Shown here piece by piece: positions 9,672 through 20,086 of a DNA stretch of 64,000 nt; the stretch's first letter is position 1; the number at the start of each line of letters is the position of its first letter. This DNA is from Panulirus ornatus (lineage: Eukaryota > Arthropoda > Malacostraca > Decapoda > Palinuridae), in NCBI RefSeq assembly GCF_036320965.1, contig NC_092241.1:248001-312000 (forward strand). The letters run 5' to 3'. The notes beneath the pieces were generated by a model. That model ran no database searches. It saw only the letters and a list, made by a program, of their open reading frames with translations, and was not told where the DNA came from. The position numbers and the translations under genes were made by a program.

Positions 9672-10684
9672 ATTATTTTATTTGTTTTATCAGAGTGTGG
9701 TGGTAACTTCAAAGGAATAAGACACATTAAGTCATCCAGATGAATGTAAATTTCTTCCCACTGGTGTTTTGACAGGATGAAGAATGCTCCCAAGTTACTG
9801 TGTATATATGTTTCCCTTTCAAAGGATAATACTGTCTATGCCAATCTCTGGTACTAATGTTCTCCAGATTAGTAACAAGTGCCCACTATTAGTTTGTGAA
9901 GGTCTTTTTGTATATGCCGATAACTTTTGGCCTTGAAATCTAATGATTAAAAGGCAATTATGTGTATATAATGGTGAATATAACATTTATGGAATTACTT
10001 GAAAATAACTTAGTTTTGTAGCTGCTGTCAAAGAATGAAATGGGCAGATTCAGTGATAAGTTGTTTTTTAAAGTAGGTAAGAGGAAAATGTCTAATGTAA
10101 AGGCAGGTAATTGCAAAGGTATTTTGCATGTGAGTTTTCCTCAAGTTTACTTTACAAATTTTACTGATAGGTTTTAGCAACCTAAGTAGTATTTTGTACT
10201 ATGAGTACAAAATGGGACCCTTATAATGCAGTTCCCTTATGGCAGGCATAACAGCTAATCTTTCATGAATTATTCATGACTTTATATTTCTATCTGTTTT
10301 AAGGTAGTCAGGTTATAGATTTGAGACAAATAATGCAGCCAAAGCTCACTAATCCACACACTTTGGGACCAAACAGTTTGGATCCCTGAAAAAAAATTTT
10401 GCTGGAAAAAACTGTTGTCTCGAAACAAAAGTGAGCCAAAAACAGGCACCATTCCACTTTTGTGATGCCTGAACCTCTCATACACCACTTTGTCACCCTC
10501 TCCTAAACCTTGCTTGATGCACCTATTGTCATCCTCTGCAAACCTTGTTCAGTGCACTTAAGTACCCTTGGCCATTGCCTTCTTTCCTTCTCAGCACCAT
10601 ATTTTAGAATCTTGTCATGATGCCTCTTGCCATAATTAACTGTTGCATTTATAACACCATGCTGAAACATTCTTGTGTAATTTT
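9672..10684. other. Low-copy DNA, no gene recognised
   Basis: AT-rich sequence without LINE similarity and without a convincing exon on either strand. It may be 3' UTR and intergenic sequence of the acidic-exon gene. Open frames on the minus strand at 10282-10496 are short and unsupported. Confidence 0.45.
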
Positions 10685-11545
10685 TGTAGTTTTCTCATAC
10701 TTATTTTCTATTTCCTACATTAAGAAGGTAGTACTTAAAACAGACAAAGAAGCGGCCTCTTTTGCACACACCCACTATTTGCTGTTATGTGTAGTTCACT
10801 GAAAATCAAAGCCCCAAAGGCCCTACAGATGTTTTCATGGTTTCCCCTCACCACTTCATGTGCCCTATTTCAGCCCATTGACAGCACATTGCCCTTGTAA
10901 GCCACATTCTCCAATATGCTCTATCTGTTGCATGCCTTTCACACTCCTGCACGTTCAGGCTTAAAAAATTCAAACATTTTTCAGTCTGTCCTTCCATCTT
11001 CATTTTGAACTCCCCCTGTTCCTTGTTTCCTTTACTTCCAACATCCTCTCTTCATGCATCCTCTTAATATGCCCTCATCAGCTGTTTCATACTTACTCTT
11101 TTACTACCACATCTTTCTCTTACCCTATCATTTCTTATTCAGTCTACCCTTCTCATACTACATTCATCCCCTTACGTACTTTGTCATTTAAGGCTCACAC
11201 CTAACATCCATACAACTCCATCAGGGCTACTATACTCTCAAACATACCCATCTTTGCTGTCAAAGACAATGACCTATCTTTCCACACATTCCTCATTGCA
11301 CTCAGGACCTTAACCCCCTCACCCACCCTATGGCTCACCTCATCTCCCATGGTTCTGTTCACTGTCCTGTCCAATTCCAAATATCAGAAACACTTCACTT
11401 CCTCCAAGTTCTTTCATTCAAACTCACACTCCACCTAACCTGTCTCTTTCTACTGCCAGTTCTGTTGACCTTGATTTTCTTCACATTTTCTCTCAACTTT
11501 TTCCTTCCTGATATGCTCCCAATATTTCAGCTGTAAACCTTCAAC
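10685..11545 (-). mobile_element. Ancient LINE remnant (copy 5), 3' region
   Basis: Heavily decayed minus-strand copy. The 3' UTR of the long type is recognisable (TTTCCTACATTAAGAAGGTAG, then GTTCACTGAAAATCAAAG and CATGGTTTCC), followed by the C-terminal coding region in the same order as in young copies (CCTGCACGTTCAGG, CACTTCCTCC). Many substitutions and small indels, no open frame. Among the oldest copies in the window. Confidence 0.7.
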
Positions 11546-12627
11546 TGCATGGATTATTGAGCTGTACAGACTTTTAAAATTAAAATTTTAAGCTTTGATT
11601 TCATTTCTTTTTAGATCTTAGGCACCATTAAGAAAAATGTGTGTTACATAGTAATATATTTTGTAAATAAGAGATATACAGCACAATATTGTACATTGAT
11701 TTTTTGACCCACAGTCACATTAGTATGATATTTCTAAAAACTTCATAGAAATATGTGAATAGAATGCACTTTTATTCAATACCTACACATCAGAAATGAT
11801 ACAGATATGAATACATAAAAGAGTGATCTGTCTTCAGTGCATTGTAGTTTAATGTTGGAGAATTAAGAGTTAAGTGAGACTGAAAAGGAAAGTTTAAGTA
11901 GAATAATCTATACTTTTAATGATGTTAGCAAATGAAAAGCAATTAACAGCACAGTGTATAAGAATACTACATGAAATTCATTGTACCCAGTATTCAGTAT
12001 GGTTGTAAAACCTGGATTTGCTTGGGACCGTTAGGGTTAAGAATAAGAACAGTGGTGATTATAGTTTTGATTGGTATTACAAGCAGTATGAGATAAGGTA
12101 GGGGAAAGAATGAGGAATTAAGGAATTGTATGGGATGAAGGAATTGATAGAAACTCATGTGGATGGTTCAAACTGTGCAATTTAAATCATTTTATGTAAA
12201 TTGTGCTAACTCTGATATATCCCTATCCTTGCATAGTTTCCTTCATATTCACCATAACTCTGACCATGCATCTCTCTCTCTCATTGCATGGTATCATGGA
12301 AAACAGAGATTGGTTAGGGTAAAGAATAAAGATACAAAAAATTGTATGGGTTAAAGGAATCACAGAAAGCCATATATGTACATATTCTTTTATTATTTAT
12401 GATTACCCCAAGCTCAGTTCTATGTAAGAGTCGATGTTACCCAGGACCTCTTTCTAAAGGCTCCTTTAGCCCAAGGTTGCACTACTTCCAGTAGCAGGGA
12501 AATGTAGACTCCTTTGGAATGAGAACCTCTTTAACAAGACAGTAATCACAATGATACCGCCTTTCCATAGGTGACTTTTCACTCATGGTGTAAACTCAAG
12601 CCGGCAGAGTCCAGTAATACTCTTATG
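11546..12627. other. Low-copy DNA, no gene recognised
   Basis: AT-rich non-coding sequence. No splice-bounded open frame, RNA gene or LINE similarity was seen. Confidence 0.45.
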
Positions 12628-12629
12628 TA

Positions 12630-12914
12630 CAAGGGTCCCCAGGTCACAAACCCTGCTTGTGAGTTGGAAAATACAAAGAAATGTAGAATTAGAGGAAATA
12701 CCCTTACCTGACCATGATAATATATTATATGCTGTATTCCAAAGCAAAAATAGTTAATAGAACATAATATTAAGCAACACTTAATGAAAAAAGATGCAGT
12801 TAGGCAATTCATAAGTATGAATGACTGATTGATTGTATGTCAGACTAGGAATTGAATATTGCTCATAAGTACAGGTGTTCATAGCTTGGATGCTCATAAG
12901 TTGGGCACTCCCTG
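12630..12914. mobile_element. MITE-like element with Tigger-style ends
   Basis: 285 bp flanked by TA on both sides (12628-12629 and 12915-12916). The left end reads CAAGGGTCCCCAGGTCACAA. The right end, reverse-complemented, reads CAGGGAGTGCCCAACTTATG. The match is imperfect but follows the C-A-G-G/CCCC pattern of pogo/Tigger ends, and both subterminal parts carry a CTTATGAGC / CTTGTGAGTT-like motif. Non-coding. Identification rests on end similarity only. Confidence 0.4.
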
Positions 12915-12916
12915 TA

Positions 12917-13274
12917 ATTAATTCCTGCTCCAGGAGTCCCTTCTATACTTATGAGGCTCCTGCAGCAATCAGGAAGCTAGCCATATCCACCGGTTGGGAC
13001 CACAGAGAGTACTCAGCAATTTAGTATAAAGTATTCAATGTCTTCTGTGTGGTTGTTGCATCATGGGCATGAAGGGTCTTGGAATATGATAAAAAGGTGT
13101 TTGTAGAGTTGTAGCGATGGGCAACATCCAGAGCATAATAGGAGGATGTGACGTGTTTGGGATTGTGGTTTCTGATGGGTATGCATATGTTGGGTTGCAG
13201 TTTAAAACCAAGTTTGGAAGTCAGTTCTCAAGTGCTTGTTAGGTTATTTCATTGCATAATTTTTCTTTTTTCTA
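12917..13274. other. Low-copy DNA, no feature recognised
   Basis: Non-coding sequence between the MITE-like element and an old LINE remnant. Nothing recognised. Confidence 0.4.
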
Positions 13275-13777
13275 TAGTTGTTTGCTGTTTCCAACATTAG
13301 TGAAGCAGCATTAGGAACAAATGAAAGAAAAGCCCAAATTCAGTCACATCCATTCTCTATCTGTTGTGTAATGCATGAAAATCACATCCCCCTTTATATA
13401 ATCAGGGCCCCACAGACCTTTCCATGGCTTTTCCCCAGCTTCCTCATATGCCCTGGTTAAGTCCATCTACAGCACGTCAACCATCGCTCCAATTTACTCT
13501 ATCTTATGCACACCTTTCACCCTCCTGCACATTAAGCCCCCAAGCACTCAAAATCTGTCTCACTCCATCCTTCCGTGTCCAGTTTGATCTCCACCTTGTC
13601 CCATTTACATCTGACACATATTCTTTTTGTCAACCTCTTCTCACCCATTTTCCCCTTATGTCCAAACCATATAAGGACACTCCTTTTCAGCTTTCTCAGC
13701 CATACTCCTCTCATTACCACATATCTCTCTTACCCTATCATTACCTTCTCCAGTCAGCCATCCTCACACCACATATT
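13275..13777 (-). mobile_element. Ancient LINE remnant (copy 6), first part
   Basis: Minus-strand decayed copy with a long-type 3' UTR (TTTGCTGTTTCCAACATTAG, AATGCATGAAAATCAC, CATGGCTTTTCCCCAG) and the start of the C-terminal coding region. It stops at ACATATT and appears to resume at 15479 after a 1.7-kb insertion. Confidence 0.7.
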
Positions 13778-14371
13778 CTATCTATATCTCTGATGCCTGT
13801 TCCCACTTGGAACTCCTTCAAGGGGGTGGCTATGGCAAATAGAGTCTACATAACAAGAGAACTCCAATGCCACATCTTGGCCTTCAGTGTTTCACTAGTG
13901 GCCATATCTATTGTAGTGTTTGCAGAGGCTCCTACCTAATATTCCTACTGACTACTTCTAACTAATGCTCCAGCCTATTGTTCCTACCAACTACTACTAC
14001 CTAATGTTTCTACCATTGTTCAAGCCTAAATGTTACTATCTACTTCTGTCTATTGTTCCTACCATTTTGTCAAATGGCAGGGCTAGTGCACTGTGCTCAT
14101 GACAGGAAAGTCGTGAGTTACAAAGAATTTGTGCAAGTTTTGTATTGTCAAGTGTTATGTATGACAAGGAGAGATTGTATGTTTGTGGACATATTGCCAG
14201 TAGGTCACATATGGGTAAGGCAGAAAGGCAAGACAGCCAGCTTGGTCAGAGGAGTGCAACTTGACAACCACTGAAGTGCTGGCTCACTACGCAGCTGTCA
14301 CTAACCATCCCGATACCCAGGTGGCTAGTACTGGTAATATACCAACCTGGTCATTGGCTGCCCTCCAACTA
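13778..14371. mobile_element. Unclassified interspersed-repeat candidate inserted in LINE copy 6
   Basis: Sequence separating the two halves of the old LINE remnant, together with the Tigger element. It contains a low-complexity part (13930-14060) with the phrase ATTGTTCCTACC repeated at irregular intervals and a tRNA-like stretch at 14066-14130. No protein frame is convincing; the frame at 14053-14274 has no recognisable motif. CATATT flanks the whole insert on both sides and may be a target-site duplication. Confidence 0.4.
14066..14130 (+). repeat. tRNA-like (Met-type) SINE head, degenerate
   Basis: The run AGTGCACTGTGCTCATGACA followed by GGAAAGTCGTGAGTTA resembles the D-stem, anticodon (CTCATGA) and T-arm order of elongator tRNA-Met. 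The B-box equivalent (GAGTTACAAAG) is decayed and no acceptor stem closes, so this is not a functional tRNA. It could be the promoter head of an old tRNA-derived SINE. Confidence 0.3.
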
Positions 14372-15469
14372 CAGGTACACCACCAATTTTCCAGCACTCT
14401 TGGTTCCAAAGCCTTGCCGGATTAATCATTTTGCCAGCCAACCATGGTCATGTAATAATAATTCATCAACATGCCTCTAACCCACCAATTATACATCTCC
14501 CATGAGTCTAAAGTTTACCATGGGCAGCTAAAAGTTTAGATTAACAAATATTAAATGTGTGAGCATCCTAAGATGGTAAGTCTGTCCTTAGATTGTTTGA
14601 ATCCTGTGGGGTCTTCATCATCTTCTGTTGTTAAGTGTTATCCTAGGAGTGCATCGCCAGAATAATGCAGTTTCGTCTGCATTATACACCTGCTCAGGAC
14701 TGAGGTGCTCGTCAGCTACGAGTTTCACAAATTTGTCCACATACTTGGCAGCTCCTTCATGGTTTGCAGACTGCTTTTCTCCTTACAATTTATTCATGGA
14801 AATTCCATGACGCTTCTTGAATCTTTGAAGCCATCATTTGCTATAGTCATGCTCATGTTGTAATTTAAGTTCTCTATGGAACAACTTAGCGTGGTCCATT
14901 ATCATGCTACCAGACAAGTCCACTCCATCACTCCGACGCTGTCGAAACCATTCCATCATCACTCAATCATGCTCAGTACTCTTACCATCTTTCATAGTTT
15001 TTCTAATCATCATTTGCTTCTTGGAATCGCTGTCTGCATAGAATTTCAATATTTCCTCCCTTTGCTTCTTTATATCATAAACAGTTAATGAAACAATACT
15101 GTAGATGTCACAAAGCTTATGCACTGAAAGACCATGGTCCATTTTTTTCAACAGTTCTACTTTATCTTGAACCAATATGGACTGGTGTTTATGCTTGACA
15201 CCACAACTGACACCCTCATGTGTTTTAGAAGCCATAGCTAGGGTTAAAATTTAAGCAAAATAAGCTAAGAATCTCACAGAATTGCGGCATCACCACCAAC
15301 AAGTGCAGTGTAAAGAATGTAAATAAGCGTGCCCTATACACAACGCCATCTGTAGCCGCCCAGTAAACTAGTCTGGTGGCTGTGGTAATTTCAAGTTCCC
15401 TCACATAATTTTGTCCAGAATAAAGGAGGTACCAAACCATCAGTTGCCGGAAATTCGGTGGTGTACCTG
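14372..15469 (-). mobile_element. Tigger/pogo-like DNA transposon, internally shortened
   Basis: 1098-bp element with terminal inverted repeats: the left end starts CAGGTACACCACCAATTTTC, and the right end reverse-complemented starts CAGGTACACCACCGAATTTC, 21 of 24 positions matching. The left flank is TA (14370-14371) and the right flank CA (15470-15471), consistent with the TA duplication of this superfamily plus one transition. It encloses a decayed transposase on the minus strand. It is shorter than an autonomous Tigger because the C-terminal half of the transposase is missing next to the left end. Confidence 0.8.
14557..15235 (-). pseudogene. Tigger/pogo transposase remnant (CENP-B-type HTH, start of DDE domain)
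   Basis: An ATG at 15235 opens 90 codons: a psq/CENP-B-N helix-turn-helix with KVELLKKMDHGLSVHKLCDI and the typical YDIKKQREEILKF end. After an in-frame TGA (14963-14965) the same frame continues with the second DNA-binding half (MMEWFRQRR, DHAKLFHREL, WLQRFKKRHGIS). After further stops comes the start of the DDE catalytic domain, including [12 protein letters not shown], whose Asp is the first catalytic residue, and DRLTILGCSH. The later catalytic acidic residues are absent. In the family the protein binds the inverted repeats and cuts and pastes the element; this copy is dead. Confidence 0.82.
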
Positions 15470-15478
15470 CACTACCTT

Positions 15479-15560
15479 CATATTGTCCTCAAACAACTCA
15501 TTTCCATCACATCCATCCTATTCCATACATTCTCATCTATAACCTATGTCTTGCATGTAT
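15479..15560 (-). mobile_element. Ancient LINE remnant (copy 6), second part
   Basis: CATATTGTCCTCAAACAACT onward matches the LINE segment that follows the point where copy 6 breaks at 13777, so this is the continuation displaced by the insert. Confidence 0.6.
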
Positions 15561-15571
15561 ATATCATCTTT

Positions 15572-15776
15572 AGAACAATTTCCTGCGTTAGTGAGGTAGC
15601 GTTAGGAAAAGAGGGAATATCCTCACCTGACTCCCTTCTCTGTTCCTTCTTTTGGAAAATTGAAAGAAAAATGAGAGGGGAGGTTTCCAGCCCCCTGCTC
15701 CCTTCCCTTTTAATCACCTTCTACGACACGCAGGGAATACTTGGGAAGTATTCTTTCCCCCCTCTCCCCAGCGATG
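15572..15776 (-). mobile_element. Short LINE-derived element (SIDE) 5
   Basis: Minus-strand copy from tail (CCTGCGTTAGTGAGGTAGCG in plus-strand reading) to head (CCCCTCTCCCCAGCGATGAT). It has a deletion in the GGGCCC part of the middle. The head runs into (TATC)/(TA)n. Confidence 0.78.
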
Positions 15777-15789
15777 ATATATCTATCTA

Positions 15790-15838
<49 letters not shown>
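15777..15838. repeat. (TATC)n/(TA)n microsatellite
   Basis: A few TATC units followed by a pure AT tract, then a T-run belonging to the LINE 7 tail. Confidence 0.95.
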
Positions 15839-15855
<17 letters not shown>

Positions 15856-15863
15856 TTTTTTTT

Positions 15864-16969
15864 ATACTTTGTCGCTGTCTCCCGCGTTTGCGAGGTAGCG
15901 CAAGGAAACAGACGAAAGAAATGGCCCAACCCCCCCCCCCATACACATGTACATACACACGTCCACACACGCAAATATACATACCTACACAGCTTTCCAT
16001 GGTTTACCCCAGACGCTTCACATGCCTTGATTCAATCCACTGACAGCACGTCAACCCCTGTATACCACATCGCTCCATTTCACTCTATTCCTTGCCCTCC
16101 TTTCACCCTCCTGCATGTTCAGGCCCCGATCACACAAAATCTTTTTCACTCCATCTTTCCACCTCCAATTTGGTCTCCCTCTTCTCCTCGTTCCCTCCAC
16201 CTCCGACACATATATCCTCTTGGTCACTCTTTCCTCACTCATTCTCTCCATGTGCCCAAACCATTTCAAAACACCCTCTTCTGCTCTCTCAACCACGCTC
16301 TTTTTATTTCCACACATCTCTCTTACCCTTACGTTACTTACTCGATCAAACCACCTCACACCACACATTGTCCTCAAACATCTCATTTCCAGCACATCCA
16401 TCCTCCTGCGCACAACTCTATCCATAGCCCACGCCTCGCAACCATACAGCATTGTTGGAACCACTATTCCTTCAAACATACCCATTTTTGCTTTCCGAGA
16501 TAATGTTCTCGACTTCCACACATTTTTCAAGGCTCCCAAAATTTTCGCCCCCTCCCCCACCCTATGATCCACTTCCGCTTCCATGGTTCCATCCGCTGAC
16601 AGATCCACTCCCAGATATCTAAAACACTTCACTTCCTCCAGTTTTTCTCCATTCAAACTCACCTCCCAATTGACTTGACCCTCAACCCTACTGTACCTAA
16701 TAACCTTGCTCTTATTCACATTTACTCTTAACTTTCTTCTTCCACACACTTTACCAAACTCAGTCACCAGCTTCTGCAGTTTTTCACATGAATCAGCCAC
16801 CAGCGCTGTATCATCAGCGAACAACAACTGACTCACTTCCCAAGCTCTCTCATCCCCAACAGACTTCATACTTGCCCCTCTTTCCAGGACTCTTGCATTT
16901 ACCTCCCTAACAACCCCATCCATAAACAAATTAAACAACCATGGAGACATCACACACCCCTGCCGCAAA

Positions 16970-16972
<3 letters not shown>
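15864..16972 (-). mobile_element. RTE-like LINE copy 7, 5'-truncated
   Basis: Minus-strand young copy: tail and short-type 3' UTR (15864-16050), then an open frame 16051-16972 covering the RT from GLRQGCVMSP through FADDTAL to the VVYRG end. It stops in (TA)n exactly at the GLRQ codons. Opposite this truncation point lies a plus-strand copy, giving a head-to-head pair. Confidence 0.9.

Positions 16973-17034
<62 letters not shown>
16971..17034. repeat. (TA)n microsatellite
   Basis: Separates two oppositely oriented 5'-truncated LINEs. Confidence 0.97.
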
Positions 17035-17036
<2 letters not shown>

Positions 17037-17428
17037 GCATATGGAGAGAATGAGTGAGGAAAGATTGACCAAGAGGATATATGTGTCGGAGGTGGAGGGA
17101 ACGAGGAGAAGTGGGAGACCAAATTGGAGGTGGAAAGATGGAGTGAAAAAGATTTTGTGTGATCGGGGCCTGAACATGCAGGAGGGTGAGAGGAGGGCAA
17201 GGAATAGAGTGAATTGGATCGATGTGGTATACCGGGGTTGACGTGCTGTCGGTGGATTGAATCAGGGCATGTGAAGCGTCTGGGGTAAACCATGGAAAGC
17301 TGTGTAGGTATGTATATTTGCATGTGTGGACGTGTATGTATATACATGTGTATGGGGGTCGGTTGGGCCATTCCTTTGTCTGTTTCCTGGTGCTACCTCG
17401 CAAACGCGGGAGACAGCGACAAAGCAAA
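17035..17428 (+). mobile_element. RTE-like LINE copy 8, strongly 5'-truncated
   Basis: Only the last 65 codons (from GHMERMSEERL) and the short 3' UTR remain. The tail is of the AAAGCAAAA type, followed by a short A-run and an imperfect TA tract. Confidence 0.88.
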
Positions 17429-17453
17429 AAAAAAAAAAAAATATATATATTTA

Positions 17454-18762
17454 TAGAAAAGCAAATGGATTTGTATGTAGCGTTTATGGATCTGGAGAAG
17501 ACATATGATAGAGTTGATAGAGATGCTCTGTGGAAGGTATTAAGAATATATGGTGTGGGAGGGAAGATGTTAGAAGCAGTGGAAAGTTTTTATCGAGGAT
17601 GTAAGGCATGTATACGTGTAGGAAGAGAGGAAAGTGATTGGTTCTCAGTGAATGTAGGTTTGTGGCAGGGGTGTGTGATTTCTCCATGGTTGTTTAATTT
17701 GTTTATGGATAGGGTTGTTAGGGAGGTGAATGCAAGAGTTTTGGAAAGAGGGGCAAGTATGAAGTCTGTTGTGGATGAGAGAGCTTGGGAAGTGAGTCAG
17801 TTGTTGTTCGCTGATGATACAGCGCTGGTGGCTGATTCATGTGAGAAACTGCAGAAGCTGATGACTAAGTTTGGTAAAGTGTGTGAAAGAAGAAAGTTAA
17901 GAGTAAATGTGAATAAGAGCAAGGTTATTAGGTACAGTAGGGTTGAGGGTCAAGTCAATTGGGAGGTAAGTTTGAATGGAGAAAAACTGGAGGAAGTAAA
18001 GTGTTTTAGATATCTGGGAGTGGATCTGGCAGCGGGTGGAACCGTGGAAGCGAAAGTGAATCATAGGGTGGGGGAGGGGGCGAAAATCATGGGAGCCTTG
18101 AAGAATGTGTGGAAGTCGAGAACATTATCTCGGAAAGCAAAAATGGGTATGTTTGAAGGAATAGTGGTTCCAACAATGTTGTATGGTTGCGAGGCGTGGA
18201 CTATAGATAGAGTTGAGCGCAGGAGGGTGGATGTGCTGGTAATGAGATGTTTGAGGACAATGTGTTGTGTGAGGTGGTTTGATCGAGTAAGTAATGTAAG
18301 GGTAAGAGAGACGTGTGGAAATAAAAAGAGCGTGGTTGAGAGAGCAGAAGAGGTGTTTTGAAATGGTTTGGGCACATGGAGAGAATGAGTGAGGAAAGAT
18401 TGACCAAGAGGATATATGTGTCAGAGGTGGAGGGAACGAGGAGAAGTGGGAGACCAAATTGGAGGTGGAAAGATGGAGTGAAAAAGATTTTGAGTGATCG
18501 GGGCCTGAACATGCAGGAGGGTGAAAGGAGGGCAAGGAATAGAGTGAATTGGAGCGATGTGGTATACCGGGGTTGACGTGCTGTCAGTGGATTGAATCAA
18601 GGCATGTGAAGCGTCTGGGGTAAACCATGGAAAGCTGTGTAGGTATGTATATTTGCGTGTGTGGACGTATATATATACATGTGTATGGGGGGGGGTTGGG
18701 CCATTTCTTTCGTCTGTTTCCTTGCGCTACCTTGCAAATGCGGGAGACAGCGACAAAGTATA
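17454..18762 (+). mobile_element. RTE-like LINE copy 9, founder-like unit of the tandem array
   Basis: 5'-truncated copy starting in the RT at EKQMDLYVAFMDLEK. Open frame to 18361, where one G is missing in the AEEGVLKWFG stretch, shifting the frame; the remaining C-terminus reads in another frame to 18576. It shares with copies 10-12 this frameshift and the changes AAGGT, VEAKVNH and MCCVRW. It still has CAG where copies 10-12 have CAT in the EKLQKL stretch. Confidence 0.88.
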
Positions 18763-18763
18763 A

Positions 18764-18797
<34 letters not shown>

Positions 18798-18800
18798 TAT

Positions 18801-20042
18801 ACATGCTCTGTGGAAGGTATTAAGAATATATGGTGTGGGAGGCAAGTTGTTAGAAGCAGTGAAAAGTTTTTATCGAGGATGTAGGGCATGTGTACGTGTA
18901 GGAAGAGAGGAAAGTGATTGGTTCTCAGTGAATGTAGGTTTGTGGCAGGGGTGTGTGATTTCTCCATGGTTGTTTAATTTGTTTATGGATGGGGTTGTTA
19001 GGGAGGTGAATGCAAGAGTTTTGGAAAGAGGGGCAAGTATGAAGTCTGTTGTGGATGAGAGAGCTTGGGAAGTGAGTCAGTTGTTGTTCGCTGATGATAC
19101 AGCGCTGGTGGCTGATTCATGTGAGAAACTGCATAAGCTGGTGACTGAGTTTGGTAAAGTGTGTGAAAGAAGAAAGTTAAAAGTAAATGTGAATAAGAGC
19201 AAGGTTATTAGGTACAGTAGGGTTGAGGGTCAAGTCAATTGGGAGGTAAGTTTGAATGGAGAAAAACTGGAGGAAGTAAAGTGTTTTAGATATCTGGGAG
19301 TGGATCTGGCAGCGGGTGGAACCGTGGAAGCGAAAGTGAATCATAGGGTGGGGGAGGGGGCGAAAATCATGGGAGCCTTGAAGAATGTGTGGAAGTCGAG
19401 AACATTATCTCGGAAAGCAAAAATGGGTATGTTTGAAGGAATAGTGGTTCCAACAATGTTGTATGGTTGCGAGGCGTGGGCTATGGATAGAGTTGAGCGC
19501 AGGAGGGTGGATGTGCTGGTAATGAGATGTTTGAGGACAATGTGTTGTGTGAGGTGGTTTGATCGAGTAAGTAATGTAAGGGTAAGAGAGACGTGTGGAA
19601 ATAAAAAGAGCGTGGTTGAGAGAGCAGAAGAGGTGTTTTGAAATGGTTTGGGCACATGGAGAGAATGAGTGAGGAAAGATTGACCAAGAGGATATATGTG
19701 TCAGAGGTGGAGGGAACGAGGAGAAGTGGGAGACCAAATTGGAGGTGGAAAGATGGAGTGAAAAAGATTTTGAGTGATCGGGGCCTGAACATGCAGGAGG
19801 GTGAAAGGAGGGCAAGGAATAGAGTGAATTGGAGCGATGTGGTATACCGGGGTTGAAGTGCTGTCAGTGGATTGAATCAAGGCATGTGAAGCGTCTGGGG
19901 TAAACCATGGAAAGCTGTGTAGGTATGTATATTTGCGTGTGTGGACGTATATATATACATGTGTATGGGGGGGGGTTGGGCCATTTCTTTCGTCTGTTTC
20001 CTTGCGCTACCTCGCAAATGCGGGAGACAGCGACAAAGTATA
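18801..20042 (+). mobile_element. RTE-like LINE copy 10 (array unit 2)
   Basis: 5'-truncated at ALWKVLRIYG. The frame is open to the shared one-base deletion at about 19640. Carries the array-specific CAT (His) and AAA (Lys) changes in the EKLHKL and KLKVNV stretches. 3' UTR of the short type, AAAGTATAA tail. Confidence 0.88.
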
Positions 20043-20052
20043 AAAAAAGAAA

Positions 20053-20083
<31 letters not shown>

Positions 20084-20086
20084 TAT

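Noticed and set aside
10282..10496. Minus-strand frames of 62-68 codons in low-copy DNA
   Set aside because: Overlapping frames of equal length with no motif or plausible splice sites; expected by chance in this composition.
14053..14274. 73-codon plus-strand frame
   Set aside because: It overlaps the tRNA-like repeat region, has no recognised motif, no splice context and no start context.
18661..18800. Apparent Met starts for the array units in the preceding 3' UTR
   Set aside because: The frames run through 3' UTR, A-run and TA tract before entering the truncated RT; fortuitous fusions.
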